This document shows, in pieces, positions 43,478 to 53,100 of a stretch of 64,000 nt of DNA. A program made the translations under genes and the position numbers. The notes under the pieces were generated by a model. The model was given only the letters and a program-made list of their open reading frames with translations. It made no database searches and had not been told where the DNA came from. Where the stretch lies: contig NZ_AOFT01000001.1 in NCBI RefSeq assembly GCF_000348905.1, positions 248,001 through 312,000 of the forward strand, in the 5' to 3' direction. Numbering within the stretch: the stretch's first letter is position 1; each line of letters opens with the position of its first letter. This DNA comes from Bhargavaea cecembensis DSE10. GTDB lineage: Bacteria > Bacillota > Bacilli > Bacillales_A > Planococcaceae.

Positions 43478-44938
43478 TTGATTTTTTCATCGGTTGAATT
43501 TATTTTTATATTCCTCCCGATTGCCTTTGGTTTGTATTTCCTGATTCACCGTCTTGGGCTACATAGACTTGCGCTCATTTCACTATTTATAGCATCGCTG
43601 TTTTTTTATGGTTTTTGGAATCCCGACTATTTATTTTTGATTGGATTTTCGATAGTATTTAACTTTGCTTTTGGCCGGTTGGTCTCTAAGGTAACATCAA
43701 GAAAATCCAAAAAAGTGATCTTGGCATTTGGGATTGCCGGAAATCTCGCCCTACTGGGTTATTATAAATATTTCGATTTTCTTGCCGAGAATCTGAACGT
43801 CTTGTTCTCTGCCAATATTGCGCTGCGGGAGTTGCTCTTGCCGCTGGCGATCAGTTTTTTTACGTTTCAGCAGATTGCCTATTTGGTGGATGCATACCGC
43901 GGGGAGACGAAGCAATACAATTTCTTCACTTATGCTTTGTTTGTTACTTTCTTTCCACAGCTTATTGCGGGCCCAATTGTTCACCACAAAGAGATCATCC
44001 CGCAGTTTCTAGATTCTAAGAAGTATTCAATGCGCTCTGAAAACATGGCACGGGGGATCTTTATTTTCTGTATTGGACTGGCCAAAAAGGTGGCAATCGC
44101 AGATACGCTTTCTATTTGGGCTAATGAAGGCTATGCAAATGTGGAGAGTTTAGGGCCGGTGGATGCCTGGATAACAACACTTTCCTATACAATGCAACTT
44201 TATTTTGATTTCAGTGCATACGGAGACATGGCTATCGGTATAGCATTGCTGTTCAATATTAAACTACCTATCAACTTCTACTCACCTTATAAGTCAAGAA
44301 ATATTCAGGAATTCTGGAGAACCTGGCACATGACGCTAAATCGGTTCCTGACACAATATCTATACTTTCCTCTTGGCGGAAGCAGAAAAGGCTCTTTTCG
44401 GACCTATGTCAATATCGCAATCATTTTTCTGGTAAGCGGCATTTGGCATGGGGCAGGTTGGACGTTTATTATTTGGGGAGCACTGCACGGCCTCGCGTCC
44501 ATTATTTGCAGGTTATGGGGAAGGGCCGGAATCCGGCTTCCATATGGAGTAAGCTGGATTCTCACATTCCTATTTGTCCACTTAGCCTGGGTCTATTTCC
44601 GTGCAGAGAGTGTGGTGCAGGCCCATACTATGTTTGATGCCATGTTCTCATTGCCGGATTTCAGTTACAAACTGTTTGCTGAAGGTCTGGCATTCATGGC
44701 ATCCTGGGAAAGCTTCAAGGTGATGGAATTCGCGCCGATGGTCAGCCCGGTCTTCACAATTGCATTTCTGGGAATCGCCTCACTGGCTACATTTGTATTG
44801 CCCAACTCCATTCAACTGTTGGAACGATACCGGCCGGGCTACCTTTCATTGGCCATCTCCGGAACTTGCGTTGGATTGGTGATGACGGCGGCTTATTTCG
44901 TTCATAAAAATAGTGAATTTCTTTACTTCAATTTCTAG
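43478..44938 (+). CDS. MBOAT-family O-acyltransferase (AlgI/PatA type)
   Basis: A membrane protein of about 486 residues and roughly eleven helices. The MBOAT core is clear: the RNIQEFWRTWHMTLNRFL segment and FLVSGIWHGAGWTFIIWGALHG, in which the His of GIWHG is the conserved catalytic residue. I chose TTG 43478, giving MIFSSVEFIFIFLP like many family members, with GGTGAG upstream; GTG 43469 or 43427 are alternatives. An SGNH-like partner follows 11 bases later. In alginate, D-alanine and B. anthracis/B. cereus wall-polymer O-acetylation such pairs move acyl groups across the membrane and attach them to a polymer. Here the substrate is probably the SLH-binding polymer. GC is clearly lower than in the flanking genes. 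Confidence 0.85.
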   Translation: MIFSSVEFIFIFLPIAFGLYFLIHRLGLHRLALISLFIASLFFYGFWNPDYLFLIGFSIVFNFAFGRLVSKVTSRKSKKVILAFGIAGNLALLGYYKYFDFLAENLNVLFSANIALRELLLPLAISFFTFQQIAYLVDAYRGETKQYNFFTYALFVTFFPQLIAGPIVHHKEIIPQFLDSKKYSMRSENMARGIFIFCIGLAKKVAIADTLSIWANEGYANVESLGPVDAWITTLSYTMQLYFDFSAYGDMAIGIALLFNIKLPINFYSPYKSRNIQEFWRTWHMTLNRFLTQYLYFPLGGSRKGSFRTYVNIAIIFLVSGIWHGAGWTFIIWGALHGLASIICRLWGRAGIRLPYGVSWILTFLFVHLAWVYFRAESVVQAHTMFDAMFSLPDFSYKLFAEGLAFMASWESFKVMEFAPMVSPVFTIAFLGIASLATFVLPNSIQLLERYRPGYLSLAISGTCVGLVMTAAYFVHKNSEFLYFNF

Positions 44939-44949
44939 GAGGAGACAGG

Positions 44950-45993
44950 TTGACAGACAGACAATGGCTCGCTTCCTTCGCTGCAATGCTCGTACTCCTG
45001 TCTTTGCCGGCGGGAGCTGTCATGGCGTTTAACTATTACATCGATCCGCATTGGAATTTTAAGCTGGATCACGAGCTGAATGACTTTCAGGTCGGATTCG
45101 ACGAACGTCAGCAGAAACTGAATTATCTGTTTTCCCGGAAACCCGATTATGACAGTATTCTCATAGGGACAAGCCGGACCACATACATGAATTCGGAATC
45201 TTTTCAGACTGAGGACGTCTTCAATTTGGGCCTAAGCGGTCTTCATATCAAAGAATATGCTCCCTATCTTCGATACGCAGAGGAAGCAACCGGCGTGAAA
45301 CCGGAACGAGTTTATGTAGAAATGTATCTTGATATATACAATGGAGATTTGGACTTGCCGCTTGAGCCCCCAGAGGCATATCGTGATCGTGCGAAGAATC
45401 CGTTGCTGAAGTTCACTAATCTTTACTCTTACGATACATACAAAAAGGCGAAAGAAAATTATCAGTACTCTAAAGAGGATTATTATCCGAAGGAACGCGC
45501 TTATACGAGGGATAATCAGGTAACCACCACTTTCCCGGGGGTGGATATGGAAGCGGCCAGGAAGAGGAATCAGGAAAAAAACCGGCTCAGGTCCAACGAA
45601 TATCCTTATAACGAATCATTTAAGCAGGAATTGCTGAAAATCCGGGAGGCCGCGCCGGATGCCGAATTTGTTGTCTTCTCGGATTTGGAACGGCTTGACC
45701 GTTTGGCCGGATATTTTGAACTGCCCGCTTATATGGAAGCCTATGAGCGCTCTGTAAGGGAAATTGTAGAAGTCTTTGGAAGTTACCGTTCCTTCTATCT
45801 GAAAAATAAATATACAACTGAGGACCAGTATTGGTTTGACTATGTTCACTTCTATCCCGAAGTAGGCGATCAACTGATCAAAGCCTTGGAGACGGGGGAA
45901 GGTGAAGGAACATTTTTCATTGAGGTTGACAATTCGAATATCGATCGTTATTTTGCGCAGTTGCGCGAACTGGTCGGAGCGGATACTAACTGA
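44950..45993 (+). CDS. SGNH-hydrolase-like partner of the MBOAT acyltransferase (PatB/DltD-like)
   Basis: A 347-residue protein with one N-terminal membrane helix and an extracytoplasmic domain. ILIGTSRTTYMN contains the nucleophile-type Ser of this family, and FDYVHFYPEVGDQL near the C-terminus has the Asp-x-x-His pair expected for the triad. This arrangement fits proteins such as PatB1 of Bacillus cereus that transfer O-acetyl groups to secondary cell wall polysaccharide together with an MBOAT protein. TTG 44950 follows AGGAGGAGACAGG, and the gene starts 11 bases after the MBOAT stop, so the two form an operon. Direct sequence similarity to a characterised member could not be tested. Confidence 0.78.
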   Translation: MTDRQWLASFAAMLVLLSLPAGAVMAFNYYIDPHWNFKLDHELNDFQVGFDERQQKLNYLFSRKPDYDSILIGTSRTTYMNSESFQTEDVFNLGLSGLHIKEYAPYLRYAEEATGVKPERVYVEMYLDIYNGDLDLPLEPPEAYRDRAKNPLLKFTNLYSYDTYKKAKENYQYSKEDYYPKERAYTRDNQVTTTFPGVDMEAARKRNQEKNRLRSNEYPYNESFKQELLKIREAAPDAEFVVFSDLERLDRLAGYFELPAYMEAYERSVREIVEVFGSYRSFYLKNKYTTEDQYWFDYVHFYPEVGDQLIKALETGEGEGTFFIEVDNSNIDRYFAQLRELVGADTN

Positions 45994-46194
45994 GCAGCCG
46001 GAATCAGGAATGTGCGATATGTGCATTCCATATTACTGACCTCAGTAATCCAATCATGTCCAATGCCTCAAAGATAAAGGTTCCTGGAGGCCATCTGTAA
46101 TTCGTAACCGGCTGATGCAACGTTCCTTCGTTTGGCGCGTCCTCCTTTGGAGAAGAATGAACCGGTCAGTGTTGTAGTGTGCTTTTTTCAACTG

Positions 46195-46203
46195 TGTTAT
46201 AGT
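46195..46203 (+). promoter_or_regulatory. Extended -10 promoter of the pyruvyltransferase operon
   Basis: TGTTATAGT resembles TGnTATAAT and lies 50 bases before ATG 46254. Confidence 0.5.
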
Positions 46204-46253
46204 TAACAAATGGGATAGAACCGTGAACGAAACATGTATAAAGGAAGAACAGA

Positions 46254-47411
46254 ATGAGAATCGGTATTGTGGGCAACTACGGCAATAACAATAATGGAGA
46301 CGAGGCAATTCTCGCCGGGATTATCGAACAGGTGAAGGATTTCTATAAAATTGAGAATGATGCGATTACCGTCTTCAGCAATAATCCGCCGCAGACTTCA
46401 AACCGTTACGGGGTGAAGGCGGCGCCGCTTTACTATAAACGTTCGTCGGCGACGATGACGTTCATGGAAACGGTGAAGAAAAACTCGCCACTGATCCGTG
46501 AACTGGACTTGCTCGTCATCGGAGGCGGCGGTATTCTGATGGATTTCTATAACCGCGAAGCGCAGCTATTCGGTTCCTACGGGCTCATGGCCAAATGGAG
46601 CAAGGTGCCGTACATCATCTATGCATGCGGGGCGGGACCGATTAATTCGTCGATCGGCAAGTGGTTTATCCGGAAGCTGGTGAACGGTGCAGAGAGTGCG
46701 TCGGTCCGTGATCCGAAGTCGAAAAAACTGCTGCAGTCGATCGGCGTCACAACCGACCTGGACATCATCGGCGATCCTTCGTTTGCACTGGAGGCAGGGG
46801 AGCGCAGGCCGTATGGCGGACGGATCCGCCGTGTCGGCGTGACCGTTGTGCCGTACTACAGCCTGGCTTACTGGCCCGAGGCAAATGACGTCAAGTATGA
46901 AAGTTATGTTAAAGGCATGGCGGATAACCTGGATCGTCTGCTTGAGGGGCGGGATATCCGCCTGACATTCTTTTCGACAAAGTATCCGCATGATGTCGAT
47001 GTTTCCGTCGAAATCCGGAACAGGATGAAGGAACAGGACAAAGTGGATGTTGTCGAGGACAATCTGATGCCGGCAGATATTCTCCGCATCAGCGGGGAAC
47101 AGGATCTCGTCATCGGGACTCGGCTGCACTCGGTTTATCTGTCGCTCAACGCCGGAACGCCGGTGGTCGGGATTGCCTACCATCACAAGGTGAAGGATTT
47201 CCTGGACATGGTGAACCTGTCGGACCGATGCCATAAGATCGATGAACTGGCGAATGACGACGGCATCCTGCTTCGTGAATTCGAAGCCCTCGATGGTGAC
47301 TGGGACCGGGTTGTCTCGGAGACGCAGGAGCTCAGAAAGAACTTGAAGGCAAGTGCCGATCTTGGCCGGAAGCAATTCACCCAGGTCGGCATGAAGGAGA
47401 CGGTGAAATGA
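46254..47411 (+). CDS. Polysaccharide pyruvyl transferase family protein (CsaB/WcaK-like)
   Basis: A 385-residue cytosolic enzyme. The N-terminal GIVGNYGNNNNGDEAILAGI is the family's nucleotide-sugar-type start (G-x-x-G-x-x-N-x-GDE). LLVIGGGGILMDFYNR and VIGTRLHSVYLSLNAGTPV are the other typical blocks. Such enzymes add a pyruvyl ketal from PEP to a sugar of a wall or capsular polymer. In Bacillus anthracis and Paenibacillus alvei the CsaB member makes the ligand for SLH domains, so with twelve SLH genes next door this is the best candidate for that job in the window. I do not assign csaB because the spacing of motifs differs from what I remember of CsaB. AAGGAAGAACAGA precedes ATG 46254; it overlaps the next gene by 4 bases. 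Confidence 0.83.
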   Translation: MRIGIVGNYGNNNNGDEAILAGIIEQVKDFYKIENDAITVFSNNPPQTSNRYGVKAAPLYYKRSSATMTFMETVKKNSPLIRELDLLVIGGGGILMDFYNREAQLFGSYGLMAKWSKVPYIIYACGAGPINSSIGKWFIRKLVNGAESASVRDPKSKKLLQSIGVTTDLDIIGDPSFALEAGERRPYGGRIRRVGVTVVPYYSLAYWPEANDVKYESYVKGMADNLDRLLEGRDIRLTFFSTKYPHDVDVSVEIRNRMKEQDKVDVVEDNLMPADILRISGEQDLVIGTRLHSVYLSLNAGTPVVGIAYHHKVKDFLDMVNLSDRCHKIDELANDDGILLREFEALDGDWDRVVSETQELRKNLKASADLGRKQFTQVGMKETVK

Positions 47412-48496
47412 AGATCCTTGTACTCAGCAACATGTACCCGACACCGGAACATCCGACATACGGCATCTTCGTCCGCAATCAGGTGGACCTTTTGAGGGAA
47501 AACGGCTTTGAAGTGGACGTGGCCGCGATCACGGATCCCGGCAAGGGGAAGGCTGCTACACTCCGGAAATACGGGGCTTGGGCTCTGCAGTCCTCAAGCC
47601 GGCTCTTCCGGAATCGTAAGGCTTATACCGTCTCCCATGCCCACTATGCATTTCCGACCGGCCTCTTGTCGCTTCTCGGCAAGAGGCTGTTCGGCGTTCC
47701 GTATGTGGTGACCGTCCACGGCGGAGACCTGGACCAGATGGCAAGGAAGAATGCGAAAATCCGTGACCTGACCCAGACTATCCTCCGGGAGGCTGCCCAT
47801 GTGATCACGGTCGGGGATCGGCTGTACGGGGAAGTGACCGGGCCATACGGGATTCCGCAGGAGCGGGTTTCGGTGCTCAGCATGGGTGTGGATACGGATG
47901 TCTTCAAACCGGTTCCAAAGCAGGAAGCAAGGAAGAAGCTTGGAATTGATCCCACTGGCCGTGCGATCCTGTTTGTCGGGAATATCATCCGGGCAAAAGG
48001 CACAATGGAACTGGCCGAGGCGATGGCAGATCTCGGAGAAGCAGGAGTTTCGCTTTATTATGTGGGTTCGCGGAAGGACAGCGGATATGTCACAGAGCTC
48101 CGTAGGAAAATCGCTGAACTTGGCCTGGAGAACGTGCACTTTATCGATCCGGAACCGCAGGACCGCCTATCTCTATGGATGAGCGCATGTGACGTTCTGG
48201 TGCTCCCTTCCTATCACGAGGGCTTCGGCCTGGTCGCGCTTGAAGGGATGGCCAGCGGCATCCGCGTTGTCGGCAGTGATGTCGGCGGATTATCTGTACT
48301 TCTCGGTGAAGGGCGCGGCATCGCCGTACCGCCAAAAGACCCGGCTGCCCTTGCCGAAGGGATCCGGGAAGCACTCGATCCGGCAAGCGGGCGCTTTGAT
48401 CAGGAATCAATCAGGCGGGAAGTGGAGCGGCATTCGAAACAACGGATCTTGGAGCGGCTGACGGCCATCTACCGGGAAGCGGCTGGCAACAGATGA
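47408..48496 (+). CDS. GT4-family glycosyltransferase
   Basis: A 362-residue GT-B glycosyltransferase. VLSNMYPTPEHPTYGIFVRNQ opens the N-terminal domain; SHAHYAFPTGLLSLLGKRLFG and VTVHGGDLDQM follow. The C-terminal nucleotide-sugar domain has ILFVGNIIRAKGTMELAEAM and the retaining E-x7-E block SYHEGFGLVALEGMASG. It should transfer a sugar from a nucleotide donor to a lipid-linked acceptor in the cytosol; donor and acceptor are unknown. The start overlaps the upstream stop (ATGA) and its own stop overlaps the flippase start (ATGA), so the three genes 46254-49998 are translationally coupled. Confidence 0.9.
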   Translation: MKILVLSNMYPTPEHPTYGIFVRNQVDLLRENGFEVDVAAITDPGKGKAATLRKYGAWALQSSSRLFRNRKAYTVSHAHYAFPTGLLSLLGKRLFGVPYVVTVHGGDLDQMARKNAKIRDLTQTILREAAHVITVGDRLYGEVTGPYGIPQERVSVLSMGVDTDVFKPVPKQEARKKLGIDPTGRAILFVGNIIRAKGTMELAEAMADLGEAGVSLYYVGSRKDSGYVTELRRKIAELGLENVHFIDPEPQDRLSLWMSACDVLVLPSYHEGFGLVALEGMASGIRVVGSDVGGLSVLLGEGRGIAVPPKDPAALAEGIREALDPASGRFDQESIRREVERHSKQRILERLTAIYREAAGNR

Positions 48497-49998
48497 ACCG
48501 GATTCTAAAAATTATCGGTGCTGTCGCCGTCATCAATATTGTCGCCCGCCTGTTCGGCTTCGCCCGCGAAGTGCTGATCGGGCATCAGTTCGGCACCGGG
48601 GCCATTGCGGACAGCATCATCACGGCCTACACGGTGCCGAATTTCATTTATCTGATCGCCGGAGGCGCGCTGACGACTGCATTCATTTCCGTGTACCACC
48701 GATCCGAGCAGGAAAAGTGGTCCCTGGTCAGGGAGACATTTACCGGAATCAGTCTCTTCATCTTCCTGGTCACTGCGCTTCTCACTGTCTTTGCCGGTCC
48801 GGTGCTCCGCCTGTTGTTCGGCGGCCTGGAAGGGGCAGGGTACGCGCTTGCGCATAAGCTTTATCTATGGATGATGCCGTCCGCTTTTTTCCTTGTTTTG
48901 TCGACTTGGCTGAGCGGACTGCTGAATGTCAACGACCGCTTCCAAATGTCGAGCTTCGCGGTGCTCCTGTATAACTTCCTGTTCTTTGCCATCCCGTTTG
49001 TTTTCACCGGTACGTTGGGGGCCGAGAGCTATGGCTATGGTGCGCTCGTGGCGGCGGTGCTGATGGCCGGGTTCCTGTTCTGGGGTGTGCGCAGGCTCAA
49101 GATGTATTCCTTCCGGGCGAAATGGCCTTCCGGCGGCAGCCAGGGCGCGCTGTGGAAGATGGCGTTACCAATCATGCTGGGCGGGGCGACGCTCCAGTTC
49201 TACTTCCTTATCCACCGGATCTACTCGGCCGGCCTCGGGGAAGGGACGGTGGCAGCCGTGAACTACGCGTCGAAGCTGACACAGTTCCCGCAGGCCATTC
49301 TCATGACTGCGGTGACAACTGTCATTTATCCGCTTCTCAGCAGGAAGATGGGGGAAGGGGACCATGCGGCCGTCCGTTCGGTTTACCGGCGGGGTATCCG
49401 TGCGCTGACGCTGCTCGTTATTCCGGCAGCCATCTTCATCTGGTTTTTCGCCGAGCCGATGACGCGGCTCGTTTTCGGGCACGGGAGCTTCACGGAAGAA
49501 TCGCTTGCCCTCACGGCGCCATATGTCCAATTGTTCGGCCTGTCGATTTACTTTATCTCCCTGAATACATATATCACCCGGTTTTACTATGCGGCCGGCA
49601 ATTCCCATGTCCCGGTCCTGTTTTCGATACTCGGTGTGTTCCTCGTCAACATCGCTGTGATTCAGCTGACCATAGAGGAAATCGGCGGAGCGGCAATCGC
49701 CTGGGGAACCATAGTGGGATCCGCCGTGAATGCGGGTGTCCTTATGGTTTATGCAGCCCGTAAACTGAGTCTTTCAGTTGGTGAAGACGAAGGTTCAGGG
49801 TGGAGACTGCCTGCGGTCCTCCTCCTGCTGATCCCGGCGGCTGCAATGACCCGATGGCTCTCAGGCGGCGCATCCGCAGGTGCTTTCTCGGAGGCAGCCG
49901 GAGGCGCACTGATTTTTGGTCTGATCTATCTGCTGCTCCTCTGGGTGTTCAAGTTGCCGGAAAGCAAGCAATTGATGAACATGCTGAAACGCAAATAA
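48493..49998 (+). CDS. Second MurJ/Wzx-type flippase
   Basis: A 501-residue protein with about 14 membrane helices of the MurJ/MviN class: VNIVARLFGFAREVLIGHQFG at the start (N-terminal Arg-rich helix 1) and DSIITAYTVPNFIYLIAGGALT after it. The Arg, Ser and Gln-rich pore positions of lipid II flippases are plausible but cannot be assigned. It should flip a lipid-linked saccharide; being locked in an operon with a pyruvyltransferase and a GT4 enzyme suggests the modified polymer repeat or linkage unit, though a lipid II role is an alternative. It is similar in class to the protein at 15527 but not close in sequence. An imperfect terminator follows. Confidence 0.85.
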   Translation: MNRILKIIGAVAVINIVARLFGFAREVLIGHQFGTGAIADSIITAYTVPNFIYLIAGGALTTAFISVYHRSEQEKWSLVRETFTGISLFIFLVTALLTVFAGPVLRLLFGGLEGAGYALAHKLYLWMMPSAFFLVLSTWLSGLLNVNDRFQMSSFAVLLYNFLFFAIPFVFTGTLGAESYGYGALVAAVLMAGFLFWGVRRLKMYSFRAKWPSGGSQGALWKMALPIMLGGATLQFYFLIHRIYSAGLGEGTVAAVNYASKLTQFPQAILMTAVTTVIYPLLSRKMGEGDHAAVRSVYRRGIRALTLLVIPAAIFIWFFAEPMTRLVFGHGSFTEESLALTAPYVQLFGLSIYFISLNTYITRFYYAAGNSHVPVLFSILGVFLVNIAVIQLTIEEIGGAAIAWGTIVGSAVNAGVLMVYAARKLSLSVGEDEGSGWRLPAVLLLLIPAAAMTRWLSGGASAGAFSEAAGGALIFGLIYLLLLWVFKLPESKQLMNMLKRK

Positions 49999-50006
49999 GA
50001 TTGAAT

Positions 50007-50056
50007 AAAAGCCCGACAGTCCTTCGTAGACCGAAAGACCGTCGGACTTTTTTTGT
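50007..50056 (+). terminator. Intrinsic terminator
   Basis: AAGCCCGACAGTC pairs, with two mismatches, with GACCGTCGGACTT, and TTTTTT follows. Confidence 0.75.
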
Positions 50057-50153
50057 GTGTGAAAATTTACCTACTCCAAATTCTGCTAATAGATTCTTCC
50101 GGCATATTCCTGAATTTTGAATATAATGATAAATTCATAATTGCCACTCTATT

Positions 50154-50178
50154 AAGGAGTGAAATCATGAATTCATAA
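50154..50178 (+). other. Three-codon mini-ORF with strong ribosome site before the subtilase gene
   Basis: AAGGAGTG (50154-50161) is followed five bases later by ATG AAT TCA TAA (50167-50178). The stop lies inside the ribosome-site region of the protease gene (AAGGGGG at 50177-50183). A leader of this kind could affect translation of the next gene; it may also be chance. Confidence 0.35.
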
Positions 50179-50191
50179 GGGGGAAAATGGC

Positions 50192-53100
50192 TTGAAAATG
50201 ATGAAGCGGGCATTGCTTTTGGCACTCGCGTTTGTCCTTTCATTCAGCACGGCTGCCTTCGCGGCAATTCCGTCAGCCGGCAACGTGCCGGCTTCAGGCA
50301 AGCTTGCGCTGGAAAAGCCTGCGCCGAAGCTGCCTGAGCGGCTGGCAGATCCGGAAAAGCCGGAGGAAGAGGTGCGGGTTATCGTCGAGCTGAATGAAAA
50401 GCCGGCGATCGAGGAAGCGACGAACAGGGGAATTCTTTACAAGGACCTCTCCAAGTTCCAGAAAGAAAGCACACAACAGAAACTTAAAAACGCTCAGCAA
50501 AATGTGCTGAAGAACGCAAAAGCCAAAGCGCCGAGCATGAAAGTGAAAAACCAGTTCACCACGGTTTTCAACGGATTCTCGGCAAATTTGAAAGCGAAAG
50601 AAGTAAAGGCGCTTTCCAGCCTGAACGGCGTCAAGGCGGTCTATGAGACAACCGAATATGAACGCCCGGCGGAAAAGCCTGAAATGATCTCTTCCAAGGA
50701 TCTCGTACAGGCCCAGCGTTTCTGGGAAGAGTACGGATTCAAAGGTGAAGGCATGATCGTTGGCGTCATTGACACCGGCATGGATCCGAAGCACCGTGAT
50801 ATGGTGCTGACAGATCCGTCCACAGGTGAGCTGACGAAAGCGGAAGTTCAGAAGGAACTGGCTGCGGGAACGCTGCAGGGCGGTAAATACTATACGCCTA
50901 AAGTTCCGTTCGGCTACAACTATATGGATGAAAACGACATTATCGGCGACATTGCACCGGATGCATCCATGCACGGCATGCACGTGGCCGGAACTGTCGG
51001 GGCTAACGGTGATGAAGAAAACGGAGGAGTGAAAGGGGTCGCACCTGAAGCGCAGATTCTAGCGTTGAAGGTATTCGGTAACGATCCGAACTATCCGTCC
51101 ACTTACGGAGATGTATACGTTAAGGCTATGGATGACGCCATCCAGCTTGGCGCTGACGTCCTGAACCTGAGCCTCGGCTCCACTGCAGGCTACGTCGATG
51201 AGACAAGCCCTGAACAGCAGGCGGTCTCCCGCGCTGTTGAAAACGGGATTCTGGTCGCGATTTCTGCAGGGAACTCCGCGCTCTATGGAGATGGCTACTT
51301 CTATAACTATGCGGAAAACCAGGACTATGGCGTGACAGGATCCCCGAGTGTTTCGAAGGATTCTCTCGGGGTCGCATCGTTCGAGAACGATATTGTCCGT
51401 ACGATGAGCTTCGGCTATTCAATCGGCGGCGGTGAAGAAGAGCGGAGCGGCTATTTGCTTGCCAATGACGTTGATCCACTAGCCCAAGAACAGAAGACGT
51501 TCGAAATCGTGGATGCCGGCTTCGGTCATCCGGAAGACTTTGAAGGCAAGGACTTTGACGGCAAGTATGCCCTCATCTCCCGCGGTGACATTGCATTCAC
51601 AGAAAAAGGCCTGAACGCACAGGCAGCAGGTGCAGCAGGCGTCATTATCTACAACAATACGGCTGGCACCATCAACATGGCATCCGACCCTGCGATCCGG
51701 ATTCCATATATGTCGATCCTCCAGTCGGATGGTCTGGCAATGTCTGTGGCGGCAAAGGCCGGCGAGGCTGTCACAGTCACATTCGACGGTGAATATGTTG
51801 ATACGCCAAATGCCAATGCAGGACAGATGAGCGATTTCACATCTTGGGGTCCGACACCGAACCTGGACTTCAAACCTGAAATCACCGCTCCCGGCGGCAA
51901 CATCTTCTCCACACTCGAGAACAATCAGTACGGCATCATGAGCGGTACATCGATGGCGGCGCCACACGTTGCGGGCGGTGCAGCACTCCTGTTCGAACGC
52001 GTCGATGAAGAGTTCGGCCTGACAGGGCGCGAGCGTTCCGAATTCGCCAAGAAACTCCTCATGAACACGGCCAAGCCGGTCGTTTTCGATGAAGAAAACG
52101 GTGACTACGTTTCGCCACGCCGGCAGGGCGCAGGCCTGATGCAGCTGGCAAACGCCCTCAACACAGATGTTGTGGTCACTGAATCGGCAACAGACGAAGC
52201 CAAAGTGTCGCTGAAGGAAATCAAGAACAATACAGTCACCCTGTCACTGACAGCGGAGAACTTCTCCGATGAAGAGAAAACATATAATGTCTCCACTGAA
52301 GTCCAGGCGGACCAGCCGGTTAACGCGAGCGGCTACCTTGTAACAGCTTCTAATCTCATGGGCTCCATGGTTCTCACAGAAGATGTGACAATTGATGCGC
52401 CTGAAACCGTAACAGTTCCCGCCGGTGGCACAGCATCTATCGAAGTTTCGATCGACCTTTCGGATGTGGAAGATTTGAGGACGATCTTCACGAACGGATA
52501 CTTCGTGGACGGTTTTGTCTTCCTGGAAGACCCGAATGAAGACATCACAGGCAATGTCCCGCTTTCCGTGCCATTCTTTGGTTTCAACGGCGGCTGGGAT
52601 GACGCTCCGATCTTCGACTACTTTGCATGGGACGAGCTTACTTACTGGGGCTACACCGCCCTTGCGGATGAGCAGGGCGAGTTTGTCGACGGAGGCGGAA
52701 ACTTCGATACGGACCGCTTCGGCTTCTCCCCGAACGGCGACGGGCTCCGTGACCAGGTCACACCGGTCTACTCGCTGTTCCGGAACGCCAAGCAGATGGA
52801 AGTGAATGTTTTGGATGCGGAAGGCAAGAAAGTCCGCACGATCCGGACTGCTGCCGACCTCCGCAAGCACTACATCAGTTCCGCTACGGCACTGCCGTAT
52901 ACGTACAGCATGAACTATGCGTGGGACGGCAAGATCAACGGCCAGCCAGCAGAGGACGGCCAGTACTTCATCGAACTCAAGGCGGTCATCGACTTTGAAG
53001 ACGCCGAATGGCAGTCGATCAAGTTTCCTGTTAAGGTGGACACCGCAGCACCTGAAGGCGAGTTCTCTTACAATCCGGAAACCGGTGTCGTGACTGCCGG

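Noticed and set aside
46254-47411. Firm naming of this gene as csaB
   Set aside because: The family fits, but its motif spacing differs from remembered CsaB and another family member could lie outside the window.
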